From contig JAWZYV010014429.1 in NCBI GenBank assembly GCA_038373885.1, forward strand, positions 792,275-856,274: DNA of 64,000 nt, given 5' to 3'. The stretch comes from Cheiracanthium punctorium. Taxonomy: Eukaryota > Arthropoda > Arachnida > Araneae > Cheiracanthiidae. Under the pieces are notes generated by a model. That model did not search any database. It was not told the DNA's origin and was given only the letters and a program-made list of their open reading frames with translations. The position numbers and the translations under genes were made by a program. This document shows positions 25,601 through 35,572 of this stretch, in pieces; the first letter of the stretch is position 1, and every line of letters starts with the position of its first letter.

Positions 25601-26290
25601 CTCAGAATCATCGGTTAGGTCTCTTTCTTTAACTTCATCAATATCATAAATATTACCAATCTTGGTATTCTTATTTAAATGAATTTTCTGTTCAGATACA
25701 TTATGAATAAATATAGAAAATTTTTGACAGCACTTGTTACCATTTTTGTTTTGATTAAAGTGTTCATTTAAATAACAAGCCTCATAAGAAATGTAATTTT
25801 CAGCATCATTTGGTGAAAAAAGAAAATATTCAGTGCTAGACTTATTATCACAACAAACCTGAGCATAAATATGCTCATCCGATTCTAAAATGACCTTTTG
25901 ACATAGATAAACAGAATTGTCATTTACTTTAATTGAATTAGGACCTTTTTCATTATTATCAGTTGCACACACATGCATATTGCTAGAGTCTTTATTATTT
26001 AGAAAATATACCTTTAAATCATTAACCATAAGACAAGAATTTTTCATATCAATTGAAATATTGTTTTCTCTTAAAAAAGGAAAACCCAAAATACCATCAA
26101 AATGTTCATTAACTGGAATGTCAACAATATAGAAGCAGTGGTGAAAAAACATTGATTTAATTTTAAAGGTTAATTTAATACAAGCAGAGAATTTTATTTT
26201 TGAATTAATTGTAGATATAGTGACTGAAGAAGCCAGGTGTTTGTAATTGATTTTAGATTTAATTTCATTAAAAACATCCCTTGTAAGCAA
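22649..26290 (-). CDS. pol: Gypsy pol polyprotein (RT, RNase H, integrase)
   Basis: 1213 codons without interruption. Residues 66-73 (GILGFPFL) belong to the C-terminal half of the retropepsin fold. Reverse transcriptase spans about 320-500, with FTSLDLQQAYHQIDL and YQDD at 462-465 as catalytic motifs. RNase H lies at about 600-725, with D611, E652, D677 and D720. The integrase has a zinc finger (H851, H854, C884, C887), a DD35E core (D916, D971, E1007) and a GPY module (1138-1140). The C-terminus YNLRPRK is typical of the clade. It acts in reverse transcription within particles and in nuclear integration. The start given is the first usable codon; in life it would be made as a Gag-Pro-Pol fusion. 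It overlaps the protease frame by ~97 bases in the -1 register. Confidence 0.93.
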   Translation of the reverse strand: MLTRDVFNEIKSKINYKHLASSVTISTINSKIKFSACIKLTFKIKSMFFHHCFYIVDIPVNEHFDGILGFPFLRENNISIDMKNSCLMVNDLKVYFLNNKDSSNMHVCATDNNEKGPNSIKVNDNSVYLCQKVILESDEHIYAQVCCDNKSSTEYFLFSPNDAENYISYEACYLNEHFNQNKNGNKCCQKFSIFIHNVSEQKIHLNKNTKIGNIYDIDEVKERDLTDDSENFQMCNLIQPSSEVLNKRKQQLTSSDFDLAHLECNEQSELSNLLLSNFAAFSKDMSTLGHTDRVIPVLNFTNDFPIKTLPFPIPQALQSEAKEQIDQLLNAGIIERNCSEWACPVILVKKKPDSSGKQKYRLALDLRMLNSVIQGSSYPLPKIQTIIANLSTYKFFTSLDLQQAYHQIDLPKDLQDKLTFTSQFGSFKYKRMVFGLKSAASTFQALMDLLLDEVNSDGIFAYQDDLIIGSHSFEDTVHKLEKVLKVLCKYNLTLAPTKCSFHKTSTNYLGFHIENHFIKPIQCNIAKVVSFPTPTTKKQLKRFIGLATFYKHLIPAFSELSQPLIQLTTPKAKFVWTSTHEQNFQKMQQIFFSEAMVRLPDWNKTFYLNTDASNISISACLLQMYDNKLLPVAYFSKSLNKAEQKYPALKLELMAIYKSVNAFKYYLYNRHFIILSDSAPLKKYKKTTNPADIIPRWLLELSEYSFSFQHIAGSKNVLADYLSSENFENNTETLDSNPQLIYDKGVIPIVDNVPKNNEYVNFLVTKNSNSTDPLLEISNETFFREQNADPELSVIYNEILSKGSSATHPAFFIHPETMLLMCEKYNVHNQTYHHVIVVPHSLKAKALTISHLSHYGLKKTYEFLTRKYFWKGIYTDTVNFVASCTVCLQVKHHPTRPAPLQQTYTPTYPGHTIAIDLVGPFSNGRTVLTITDHFSRHMELVPLTSTSANVIVEALFKYFTTFGRPAVILSDLGPQFVASIYNHFHDKLGIKINHSSAGHPQCNSIAERINTSIKYSVNSLLLDGHNFEHAILIHKSLYNGSTHSTTGFTPNLLHFGRELSLIFDTFNFETTPPNLNDIHTYKLMQELDSIYKKAYQNIISSQTIRFQRHSQHARLRDLNVNDIVYKKSLDKFKPKFTGPYVITEKHSPVSFSIRRLQAPHLEPQRVHIDRLILAPPRSEYLSLHSNNHYHNGVTDNFNLPTTSHNQYNLRPRK

Positions 26291-26592
26291 AGAATAGAAC
26301 TACCAGTATCAATCAAGAATTTAAGTTTTTGTTTATTCACCATCACTTCAATTATTGGTAATAAATTACAATCATTGTTCACATTTGCAATAAAATATTC
26401 ATTTCGTTTTTCATCTTCAAAAAAATTATCAGTCTGTACATATTTAGATTCAGCAATGGTAACAGGTACAATAGTCTGAGTCGAACAAGAACGAACTCTA
26501 CGCTCATTAGACACTTTTGGTAAATTTTTAGACAAAATTGGGAAATTGTCTGGTGTATGTATGAAAGAACGAGATGTGTTCCCACCAGTCAA
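26194..26592 (-). pseudogene. pro: Gypsy protease segment, frame-broken
   Basis: The frame carries FLIDTGSSI at residues 92-100, the retropepsin active site. After that point the translation stops looking like protease, and the matching continuation (LTRDVFNEI.., GILGFPFL) is in the pol frame, one register back. The break therefore splits the protease domain and is most simply a one-base lesion. The region upstream of the active site (residues 1-90) is a linker of unknown function. The frame has no ATG near its start, so it must be entered by frameshifting from gag. Confidence 0.8.
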
Positions 26593-26616
26593 ATCACACC
26601 TCGAAATTAGTTTAAA
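26550..26616 (-). promoter_or_regulatory. Predicted -1 ribosomal frameshift signal, gag to pro
   Basis: On the minus strand the heptamer TTTAAAC (26616-26610) lies in the gag frame as T TTA AAC and is followed at once by the gag stop TAA. A 6-base spacer leads to a 9-bp stem: CGAGGTGTG (26603-26595) pairs with CACATCTCG (26578-26570), with one G-U pair. The 16-base loop contains CTGGTG (26588-26583), which can pair with CACCAG (26555-26550) to give an H-type pseudoknot. The -1 frame is open into the protease segment. Confidence 0.8.
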
Positions 26617-27524
26617 TTACAGTCATTAGAAAAATTTCTTCCTGAATTTCGGAAGTTGGGTCGACGACCAAAATTATTATTTTGTGGAGTATTGTGCAAA
26701 ACTTTAAATTTTCTACACTGGCGTGCAGAATGATGTCTGCCGGAGCACAATTGGCAGATAATACTACTTTGACCTCTATTTCTGTCATAATTTTGAAAAA
26801 CTGTATTTCTGTTTTTAAACTGTGTATTATGAGGTCTACGTTGTCTGAAAAAATTCCGTTGCTCAGAAGCAGAAGCATTACGATTGGTGTCAGCAGAACC
26901 AGAAGTAGAATTTTTAAAAGTCAAATCATTAATTTTTGAAGCTAATTCTTCAATTTTTTCAGAAATAGCAAACACTGGGGCTTTTTGTTGATTAGCCAAA
27001 ACAAGTGATTCAGATTGTGTAATATTTTGTAATTGCTGGGCACGCACAACAGCTTTAGAATAGTCAGTTATGTTATCCTCCAAAATTTTAACTCTAATGT
27101 TAGATGGCAAAGCCGACATCAATTTAACATATTTAATATCATCAAGAGCTTGAGAATCTTTAATTTTATATACCTTAGAAACCAAAACATTTAATCGATG
27201 AACAAAAGCAGTTACAGAGTTAAAATCTTCAAATTTCAAATTATTAAGCTCGGTTACTGGAGCTAGAATTTCATTATTACAAAAATATTTTTCAAATTCT
27301 AATTTAATTACATCAAAATCTCTCGCTTTATTTACAACCTCATTTTCAATAAAAAACTGTAATGCTGGACCAATTAGTTTAGTCTTGAAATACAAAATAG
27401 TTTTTTCTTCTGACCATTTGTTTAAAGATGCTAAGTCTTCCAATATACCAAAGAAATGTTTTAATTCTACGGCATTACCATCAAATGATGGAATATTAAC
27501 AGAAAAATCAGAAATTTTAGACAT
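26607..27524 (-). CDS. gag: Gypsy Gag polyprotein
   Basis: 305 codons, uninterrupted, starting at an ATG about 680 bases inside the 5' LTR. Residues 1-170 are a helical capsid-like region (LKHFFGILEDL.. ILYFKTKLIGPA.., FVHRLNVL), as in retrotransposon Gag. A basic, Asn/Arg-rich nucleocapsid follows, with a CCHC zinc knuckle (CX2CX4HX4C) at 257-270. It forms the virus-like particle and packages the RNA. Its stop codon directly follows the slippery heptamer, so most ribosomes would end here and a minority would continue into pro-pol. Confidence 0.93.
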   Translation of the reverse strand: MSKISDFSVNIPSFDGNAVELKHFFGILEDLASLNKWSEEKTILYFKTKLIGPALQFFIENEVVNKARDFDVIKLEFEKYFCNNEILAPVTELNNLKFEDFNSVTAFVHRLNVLVSKVYKIKDSQALDDIKYVKLMSALPSNIRVKILEDNITDYSKAVVRAQQLQNITQSESLVLANQQKAPVFAISEKIEELASKINDLTFKNSTSGSADTNRNASASEQRNFFRQRRPHNTQFKNRNTVFQNYDRNRGQSSIICQLCSGRHHSARQCRKFKVLHNTPQNNNFGRRPNFRNSGRNFSNDCNLN

Positions 27525-28203
27525 TCTACAATAATAAAAATAAATGACTTACCTACAAAAATGACATAAAACACACAAAACGCAAAAATTATCCTCTTAT
27601 GAATGAAAATCAAAACATTTATCCTTGTGACACACATAAAAGTTCCGAATCCATTATAAAAACACACATAATTCTGAACACCACACTCGTCTTTCGGTTT
27701 CCGCTAGAGTTGACTCAGAAGTATCGGCGAAATACAGGAAACATAGGAACAACAAACACTGGTAGCTGAAAAACACAGGGCGGCGAAACCAGAAGAGCAT
27801 CGTAACACCGGAACGGTCACTACGTAAAATGTAGATACGAAGAACCATACAAGTCTATGACTTTCGATTTGCGGAGCGTCATACACACCGCTGGCTAGAA
27901 GGCACAGGTATCAGCAAATTCTTTTCGGTCGCACAACGCTGGGTAATCAAAAATCCTCTCATCCCTCTGAAAAATCCCAGAAAGTTCACAGCACAAGGAG
28001 CAGTTACTGAATCACCGCAGGGAGACATCAAAATTCCGATGACATGGAGACGGGAGAGTCCGCAGAAAATTTGTTTTGCTTAAGTAAGAACAGTTTTTTT
28101 TTTTTTGCACATTCTTACCTGGGCAAAAGGAAACTCCGACAGCCGGTGATGTGCCGGAAACAACTACTCGTGAAAACGAGCTGGTCATGACGCACCAAGT
28201 TTA
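27525..28203 (-). other. Gypsy 5' leader with candidate primer-binding site
   Basis: About 680 bases from the 5' LTR to the gag ATG. Six bases after the LTR, TGGTGCGTCATGACC (minus strand, 28197-28183) starts with the TGG expected for a primer-binding site complementary to a tRNA 3' CCA. I could not match it to a particular tRNA. The leader otherwise lacks open frames. Confidence 0.5.
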
Positions 28204-28955
28204 TATGAGGGAGTTGTCGGAGGACGATTAAGAGAAACGTTCCCTCGGCCGCTCACATGACGTATAGTGTACAAAAGGTATTTGAGAAAAACTGACGGAC
28301 AACTGGAATACACAAAAAAGCTGCACTTTATTGTAGGTATCTTCACAAAACAGTTATTAAAGAAACAAGTTCAATTACGCACCGCACATTGCTTCATAAA
28401 AAAAAAAAACACCAGGAACATATCTAATTGTTCCGGCCACACGGCATGCCGGAGTTCCATAAAAAAAACGAACACAACCTCCTCTGACGGAGTGCAATCG
28501 AGAAGTCTTGCTAAAATCTTTCTACAAAACTGCCAGCTCTCTACAGGTTGGCGAGTAAAATATGAGCACTCATAAGTCACTGCCCCACGTGACAACCACC
28601 GTCCGGTAGGCGTAAACAATATAAAAATTTGAAACAAACGGATTAAATGATTGATGCCAAGACAGAAGTGCCAGAATGTGGCGGATGCCAATACGTAAGG
28701 CTACAACCCCGTGAGAAAACACCGACGGAGACCGGGAGGCGCTAAGAACTAACACAGCATATGCTAAAGCGAAATTAATTTAGAAGGGAAACCCCGAAAA
28801 ATCCCAGACATAGCGTCGAGCAAAAGGAAAGAATATTTTATCGAGCCGAAAAACAAAGTGGAGAGAGATTAATACGGAATTCGTAATTTTGATTTAGAAA
28901 GACGAAACATAGGAACATTATTTTAAGACGCGAAAAATATGTGAACTTCGTCACA
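28204..28955 (-). repeat. 5' LTR of the gypsy element
   Basis: 752 bp; partner of 20147-20899. It would drive transcription leftward across gag and pol. No clear TATA box could be fixed by eye. Confidence 0.9.
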
Positions 28956-29925
28956 ACGTGCCTCCCTCAAGAACTACGCCAAAAGTTGCCAAGCTTGGCG
29001 ACTTTTGGTGTAAGTGTATGCGTATTTAACTCTCAAATCTCAAAAACTATTATGAAATTTCATATATAAGATTGTTGTCACATCTAGTTGTGCATCTCGA
29101 TTTTTGGTTCCAATCACAGGAGAGTTTATTTACAGGACTACCGAGAAGAATTTCAGTATTTTAATGTCTATGGACATCTTCAATATAATACAACTGTAGA
29201 CAGTCATTGTTTGGTCCATGCCCAAAATCTCGCCGTCTGTCGTCGACCTTGGCGAGTTTTGCCGAAATGTCGCCAAATTTGGCGATAGTCAGTCATTTGG
29301 TCCATGCCCAAAGTATCGCCATTTGTCATCGTTCTTGGGGAGTTTTGGCGAAATATCGCCAAATTTGGCGATAATCTGTCATTTTTGGTCCACGCTCAAA
29401 ATCTCGCCTAATGTCGTCGACATTGACGAGTTTCGCCGAAATATCGCCAAATTTGGCGCCAAAAATTATTTCGTATTTTCTTTAACTTTAACCCGTAGAA
29501 TTTTGAACTTTTGTATTTTGAATATTGTAATATCTAACTGTTTTCAATATCTTTTTTGACAGCAATCGACTGCCATTTTATTTACAGGGTGAGCCAAATG
29601 ACTTTAAATACATTGAGGTGTATGGATGCATTCAATTCATTGAAAGTCTGTGGTCAATGACTACTTTGGCTATCCCCAAAATCTCGCAAACTATCTCAAG
29701 CTTGTCGGCTTTTGGTGAAATATTGCCAAATAAAGTGTCAGAAGGAAATCTTTCAAATTGAACTCAACTTGACGATATCGAAATATTTGGCTACAAATCG
29801 CTAAACCTTAGTATCACTGCAGTATTTTATCTCTTTCAAACGAAATAAGTTTAGATGAAGTGCGTCGAAAATATTTTTGATTTAATAGACGTGCAAGGAA
29901 GTCATGTGTTGTACACATCAGATTT
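28956..29925 (+). mobile_element. Family A element, copy 3, 3' part
   Basis: Continues copy 3 after the gypsy insertion with the palindromic TCGCC array. It ends with CGTGCAAGGAAGT, the palindrome ATGTGT..ACACAT and CAGATTTTTTTT. The target ACGTG is repeated at its first five bases. Confidence 0.7.
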
Positions 29926-30435
29926 TTTTTCTTTGTAAACTACACAAATAAGATGTTTTGCAATGTATACGGGGTAGTCATGTACAGCCACTGCATTGCT
30001 GTACATTACAAGACTCTTACTAGAGCAAGGCTGTGTGTAATCTTTACAGCACCCCCAGTATTGTCAAGCACCTCATCCGCATCCCTTGTCCAAGATCCAC
30101 TGCTCCCTCCCCCCAGCAAGAGAAAGTGTTCTTAGTTACACCCCGGGTTAAAAGTGGAACAAAATGCAGATGAAATGGCAACACAAAATTTGAGAACAAC
30201 CTGCTATATTCTTGTTTTATGAGGAAAATGTTGAAAATTTTAAACTGGAAAAAAAAAGTTGGGATGAAAAAACTCATTTTATTTCTACAGGTGCACAGAA
30301 AATGTGACTTTAATTGTATTTATTCCTATTTCTAATCTCGGAAGTCTTTTTCGTCACCAAATCAGATATATATATTTTTTTCAAATTAATTGAAAATTTT
30401 AAAACCAGAATTTTTTTGGTGTCGCCCGGTGCGGT
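29926..30435. other. Non-coding spacer, nothing recognised
   Basis: No gene and no clear repeat, apart from a short C-rich patch near 30100-30145. Confidence 0.4.
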
Positions 30436-30788
30436 TAGGGTTGCCAAGTCGCCAAACCAAATAGCCGGACAGACCAGCCTGTTTGGCCGGACATTTGGGT
30501 AAAAAGGCCGGACAGCCTACAATAATGAGGACTTAGTCTCAGTATTAATAAGTACAACAAAAAAATTGTATGTAAAATCAAGCTTTTTTTATTATTACCA
30601 TGAATCTTGTTAAATTCTAATGAAATATAAATAGCATTGAATGCCAAATCAGTTCAAGTACCTTATTACTAATCAGCCAAAGTCACCAGTAAAAAGCCTA
30701 AAAAAAGCCGGACACCGTTAAGTTTGGCCGGACAAGCAATCAAAAAGCCTAACTATGTCCGGCTTTATCCGGACGTCTGGCAACGCTA
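30436..30788. mobile_element. hAT-like MITE, 353 bp, intact 8-bp TSD
   Basis: The ends are TAGGGTTGCCA and, inverted, TAGCGTTGCCA. The 8-bp duplication GGTGCGGT is exact at 30428-30435 and 30789-30796. GCCGGAC words are repeated subterminally on both sides, as expected for transposase-binding sites. No coding sequence. Confidence 0.8.
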
Positions 30789-31179
30789 GGTGCGGTCCAC
30801 AATCTCCCACGCGACGCCCCTGCTATGCACTTCCCTTTGAAGTCCATATTGAGCAAATTTTTCATTAAGTATAATATTAATTCTGGCTTCTTAGTGTGAG
30901 TTCAAAGTGCCAAAGAAAGTAAGTTTTCATTCAAAAATATCTGATACATTTAATTTTTCTACATAATAAAACACATGTAATTATGCTTAAGTTTTTGATT
31001 TTTCAAACATAAATGTTGTATACCTTCACAAGTTATGTTTCATAATCAAGTAATAACTAGTAACAACGCACTGTATTAATGACTATGTCATTTTATCTCT
31101 CACCCCCTTTATTGAAAATTGTCCAAAAAATGTGTTCCAAAAAAGCGATATAAAAATGCGACATAATTTTACATACATT

Positions 31180-31367
31180 TAAATACTATTAGTTCACAAC
31201 AAATTTAATCTATTGTTACAATATTTCGTAAGCTGTAGAATATGCATCATATGTATTTTTTACATTTACTTAAATTGTATTGGTTCACAACAAATTTAAT
31301 CTATAATTACAATATTTCGGTAGCTGTAGAATATGCACCACGTGTCTTTTTTACAGATATTTAAATA
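31180..31367. repeat. ~86-bp tandem repeat
   Basis: Units carry 'ttcacaacaaatttaatcta', 'acaatatttcg' and 'agctgtagaatatgca', starting near 31192 and 31281. Further units lie at about 32345, 32465 and 33398, inside and beyond Helitron E. The stretch 30797-31179 before it is plain AT-rich sequence. Confidence 0.65.
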
Positions 31368-33394
31368 CTAGCTGCTACCCGCGACTTCGTCCGCGTCGGC
31401 TTTAGAGTGAGGTCCCAAAAGAAATGAAGCATGTGTGAATAACACATATGTTTGCGACAAAAGAAACTGCATTTAAATATTATTTGCTTTTTACTTATTT
31501 TATATGAAGTATAATGCATGGTAGTATACTTCATTTAAAATAAGAGAGTAAGCAGAGTTACTAAATTTAGATTTTTTTTCAGGCATTTGGCGAATACAGT
31601 TACGACAGTATTTGCTAACTGTTTTTGTTGTTCTTGTGAAAGAAATATTTATGCTATGGCATGAATTTTAGCCTACGTTAATCAGGAATAGTGAAGCTTT
31701 CTAATAGCGAAAAAGTTTTAGAATCGGTTCTATAGTTACAGAGATACCCAGAGAGCGTAATGTATTAGAATTATTTTGAGTGTTCCTGTAAAGGAACTAT
31801 TTGCACTACATGCATGAATTTTAGCCTATAATACTCAAGAATAGTGTAGCTTACTAACAGTGAAAAAAGTTTTGGAATCGGTTCAGTACTTACAGAGATA
31901 CACATAGAGTGTAATGTAATTCTTATGAGTATCCCTGTAAAAGAACTATTTGTGATATATGCATAAAAGGTAGCCTATAACACTCAGGGTTCCCCCAGTA
32001 TCTAAGAGGGTCTGCTCTCAAACCTGGAAGGCGGGAGATGCCAGGTTCAAACACCGGTCGAGCCTGTCGACCTAGCCGCTCGCAGTTTTTCGCGGTTTTA
32101 TCCAACACCTCGCGTAAATACGGGTTAATCCAGGCATAAGCTATCTTCATTACGAATTTTTCCAAATCCGTTCAGCAATTTGTGTGTGATTCAGTCAAAA
32201 ACATCTAAACACACAAACGTACACATTTTTTAATGACTGTCATTTTATCTCTCAATACCCTTATTGAAAAATGTGTCCCAAAAATGCGACATAATAAAGC
32301 AACATAAAAAAGCGACATAATTTTACATGTATTTAAATACTATTTGTTCACAACAGCTTTAATATCGAGATTAAAGCAATCTTTAGTCTCGATATTGTTA
32401 CACTATTTCGTAAGCTGTAGAATATGCTCCGCATGTATTTTTTACATATATTCAAATATTATTAGTTCACAACAGCTTTAATCTATTGTTACAATATTTC
32501 GTAAGCTGTAGAATATGCACCACATGTATTTTTCTATAAATAGGTTACACTCATAAAAATTTCAACATAGGGTTACCAGGCGAAATACGCGAAAGATGAG
32601 CGATAAAATGCGAAGTTAATTAATATAGTTTTATTATGGCAAGAATAAAACTAAAAAATTAGGGGGTTCAGGGGGATCTCCCCTGACGAGGCTCGAACAG
32701 CCGAGTTTTTATATTATTGGTAGGATTTGGAAATTTATGAAGAAACACATTTGGACTTTTCTTTCTAATGCTTTTTTAATTTGGCGTAAAATCAACATAA
32801 TTTCCATACCATTTCATGATTTTCAAATGCATGTTTATCTGAAAATAGAATTTCATCTTTATTTCAAAAGCATAAATCATTTTGTGCGGGCGATAAAACG
32901 GTTTTTAATTAATTATTAGAAAAGTATTTAAAATTTCAACATTCTGAGCCTCAGGTGCACAGTCATGGGCTTCTATGCTCAAATTTTCAAAGCTCTGCTT
33001 TCTGTAGATTTGTCTGGAGAACATTCATTTTTATTATTATTGATAGATAGATTTGGCATAAAACTGGCATAATTTCCGTGGAATTTAATGTTTTTCAGAT
33101 GCACACACGCGCTTCTTTATTGAAGCAATAGCATTCTTGTTAGCTCAAAACATGAATCATTTGATTGATACGGGCGAAACTCGCTAAGCATAGCAACGTA
33201 AAAACGGTTTTTAATTAATAATTAAAAAAGTAATTAAAAATCTAAAATTTTAAGTAGCCTATAACCATCTCCAGGGTCCCATCTATATCTAAACCAAAAT
33301 GTATCCTAATCGATTCAGCGGTTTAGGCGTTTTAGCGTCATAAACAAACAAACAAACAAACGAACTCACTTTCGCTTTATAATATTAGTTAGGA
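31368..33394 (-). mobile_element. Family E Helitron-type element, 2.0 kb
   Basis: On the minus strand it starts TCCTAACTAATATTATAAAG and ends with a CGCG..CGCG hairpin, spacer and CTAG (31371-31368). The flanks are A (31367) and T (33395). Joining them gives 'aaatattattagttcac', which is what the ~86-bp repeat reads at about 32460, so the empty site is known and there is no target duplication. The interior holds a SINE (31983-32150), copies of the ~86-bp repeat and a segment (32570-32720) repeated outside at 33580-33725. Non-autonomous. Confidence 0.6.
31983..32150 (+). repeat. tRNA-derived SINE, type 2
   Basis: A box-A-like 'gtatctaagagggt' and a box-B-like 'ggttcaaacacc' about 45 bases apart are followed by a conserved body with 'cgcgtaaatacgggttaatcc'. 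The body word is shared in spirit with the SINEs at 43079 and 58676. Confidence 0.5.
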
Positions 33395-33730
33395 TTATTA
33401 GTTCACAACAGCTTTAATCTATTGTTAGAATATTTCGTAAGCGGTAGAATATGCATCACATGTATTTTTCTATAAATAGGTTACAATCATACAATAGGTT
33501 ACAATAATAAAGCAACATAAAAAAGCGACATAATTTTACATGTATTTAAATACTATTTGTTCACAACAGCTTTAATATCGAGTTACCAGGCGAAATATAC
33601 GAAAGATGAGAGATAAAATGACAAAGTCAATTAATATCGTTTTAATATGGCAATAATGAAACTAAAAAATTAGGCGGGGTTCAGGGGGGTCTCCCCCTGA
33701 CGAGGCTCGAATAGCCGAGTTTTTATATAC

Positions 33731-34584
33731 GTTACGGCCAAAGCCCGAAATCGGTCTGTTCGCGAATTGGCCGGCCAATTCGCGTTTTGGCCAACGTTGC
33801 TGTAAACTTACCGGCCAATGTCCGATCTTTTCTTGATTTCGGGCTTTGGCCGGCCGATTCGCGAAGTGGCCTGGGACGATCGGCCAAAGTAGGAAGAAAG
33901 AAATCAAGAGCAGATTGTTTTACACACTGTTAAAAATGAAGTATTTAAAAATGAGTACTTCTGTGTACTGTTTTTTTTCTTTTTTTTAAGTACAATTGTT
34001 TCAGAAACGAGTTCAAATATAAGTGACATCTCTGAGTTAAAAATAAGCTCGTAATATATAAAAATATGATCTCGTGTTATTCTGTTCTCATATTAAAGCC
34101 ATAATAGAAATTATTCAGTGAGCGTATATGCTGAAACAACGAGATAGCGCGAATATTGAATTTGCGCCCTTCAAAATGACGAATTATATCTTGAGTCAAA
34201 TGCGCTGCAAATTGAAGAATATAACGGCAAATTGAGTGCTCCATTTTTCAACTACCTTGGGATCCTTAGTCTTTTTCTGCTCCATAGACCTAAAATTCCC
34301 AGATCGCATTGTCTCCCGAAATATCGCTTCAAAAAATATGAAACTTTTTGCAAAGGGAAATAGATACCGCTCAGTCTACCATTATCACTTCGGGCTTTGG
34401 CCAAGGATTCCCAGATACTTCGGGAAATGGCCAGCCAAAGTAGAATATACAATATTAATTGCAAGTACTTCGGACTTTGGCCAAACCTCTTAGCCAAAGT
34501 CTCGTTTTGGCCAAACCTCTTGGCCAAAACGCGAATCGGCCAGCCAAATCGCGAACTGGCCGAACTTCGGGCTTTGGCCGTAAC
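33731..34584. mobile_element. TIR element with GGCCAA clusters, 854 bp
   Basis: Perfect inverted termini GTTACGGCCAAAGCCCGAA at both ends, flanked by AT-rich DNA (TATATAC / ATATATA). Both ends carry many GGCCAA/TTGGCC and CGGGCTTTGG words in both orientations; the middle is AT-rich. No transposase is encoded. Superfamily unknown. It lies directly after the segment repeated from Helitron E. Confidence 0.75.
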
Positions 34585-34591
34585 ATATATA

Positions 34592-35572
34592 TCTATCTAT
34601 GTATAAATAAATAAATACGCTAAGCAAAACCTTAGTGTCCCTTTTGCAGCGCACTGCGCGAACGGATGATCGTGAAATTTGGCACAGTTAAAGTTCGTAG
34701 GGAGTTGTTAGTGCGAATGTTAAAATTTTGTGTAGTATGCTAATGCACCGTAAAAAATTAGAGAAGTAATTTGGCACGCAGTATTTCGCGTCAAGTCGGG
34801 CGATGGTTCCATTGTTGTGTCAATTTTGAAATAACAACACTTAAGTTTCAGCAGTAGGGTTATAGTATTACAACAAAATTGCAAAAAAGTGGAATTATTC
34901 CCCAGTTTGGTGATACGCCAATGACTAAAATCTGCTTTAGCAATGTGCTTGGCGACTTTTTTTAGACGGCGATAAGTACGCGAAGTGTTGTAAATTCTAT
35001 GTTTTAAAGCTGTGGGAAAACCTTGGAGGAGAGAATAATATTTAACTATTCGTTCCTCCAAGAGAAAAACGAACCGAGCAGGGCAGGTCGCTATCCAAGA
35101 GACGCTACTCAGGAATGAGGACCAAGCTTGTTTGGGGTCAAACACTGGAGGCTTCGCGTCAGGCTGACCACCTGGCCGGGGCGGCCCCGACCTGGCCGAG
35201 GCATATGCATCCTCACCCCAGAGCCTATGGTCGCGAAGGCGCGGTTGGGCAGCGCAGGCCTTGGCCCCGCATAGGGGCTGTTGCGCCAATGTTTGACTTT
35301 AAATACGCGAAGTGTTGTAAATTCCATGTTTTAAAGCTGCAGAAAAACCTTGGAGGAGAAAATAATATTTACCATTCGTTCCGGGAAGGTCACAATCCAA
35401 GAGACGATACACAGAAACGCGCCAATTCGACAATTTTTTCATAACCTCCCGCCAGGCAGTATGCTAAAGTAAATTTTCTCCAAAAATATTATTGAAGAAA
35501 TATCTCAGCAATTAAGAGGGAATACAAATAATATTATTAATGAAGTGTATGGAGGAAATATTTCCTAAAACA
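34592..35572 (+). repeat. Repeat G, copy 1
   Basis: Begins A|TCTATCTATGTATAAATA, a possible Helitron 5' end. It shares 'ctgcgcgaacggatga', 'gtatgctaatgcaccg' and 'gcgaagtgttgtaaattc' with copy 2 (47751-47846 and 50876-51241). About 100 bases (34976-35065) are repeated at 35303-35390 on the two sides of a GC-rich insert. Confidence 0.65.
35137..35297. mobile_element. GC-rich 161-bp TIR insert
   Basis: Bounded by GTCAAACACTGG and its inverted partner CCAATGTTTGAC (11 of 12 match). Base composition is strikingly GC-rich against AT-rich surroundings, with many GGCC palindromes. The 109-189-codon open frames crossing it on both strands are products of this composition, not genes. Confidence 0.6.

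Larger units (their letters stand above)
20147..28955 (-). mobile_element. Complete Ty3/gypsy LTR retrotransposon, 8.8 kb
   Basis: Two ~752-bp LTRs (20147-20899, 28204-28955) flank gag, a protease segment and pol, all on the minus strand. The 5-bp target ACGTG is duplicated at 20142-20146 and 28956-28960, and family A copies 1 and 2 show the unoccupied site (near 15221 and 17353). By eye the LTRs differ by about ten substitutions and one indel, so the insertion is recent. The domain order protease-RT-RNase H-integrase places it in Ty3/gypsy. No envelope-like frame is seen. One frame break lies inside the protease, so this copy is probably not fully functional. Confidence 0.93.

Noticed and set aside
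20314..28755. ~106-codon frame present in both gypsy LTRs
   Set aside because: LTR regulatory DNA read by chance. Duplication of the LTR explains its recurrence.
34720..35327. Open frames of 72-189 codons on both strands
   Set aside because: They exist because the GC-rich TIR insert (35137-35297) lacks AT-rich stop codons. The translations are low-complexity and run into unrelated repeat sequence.
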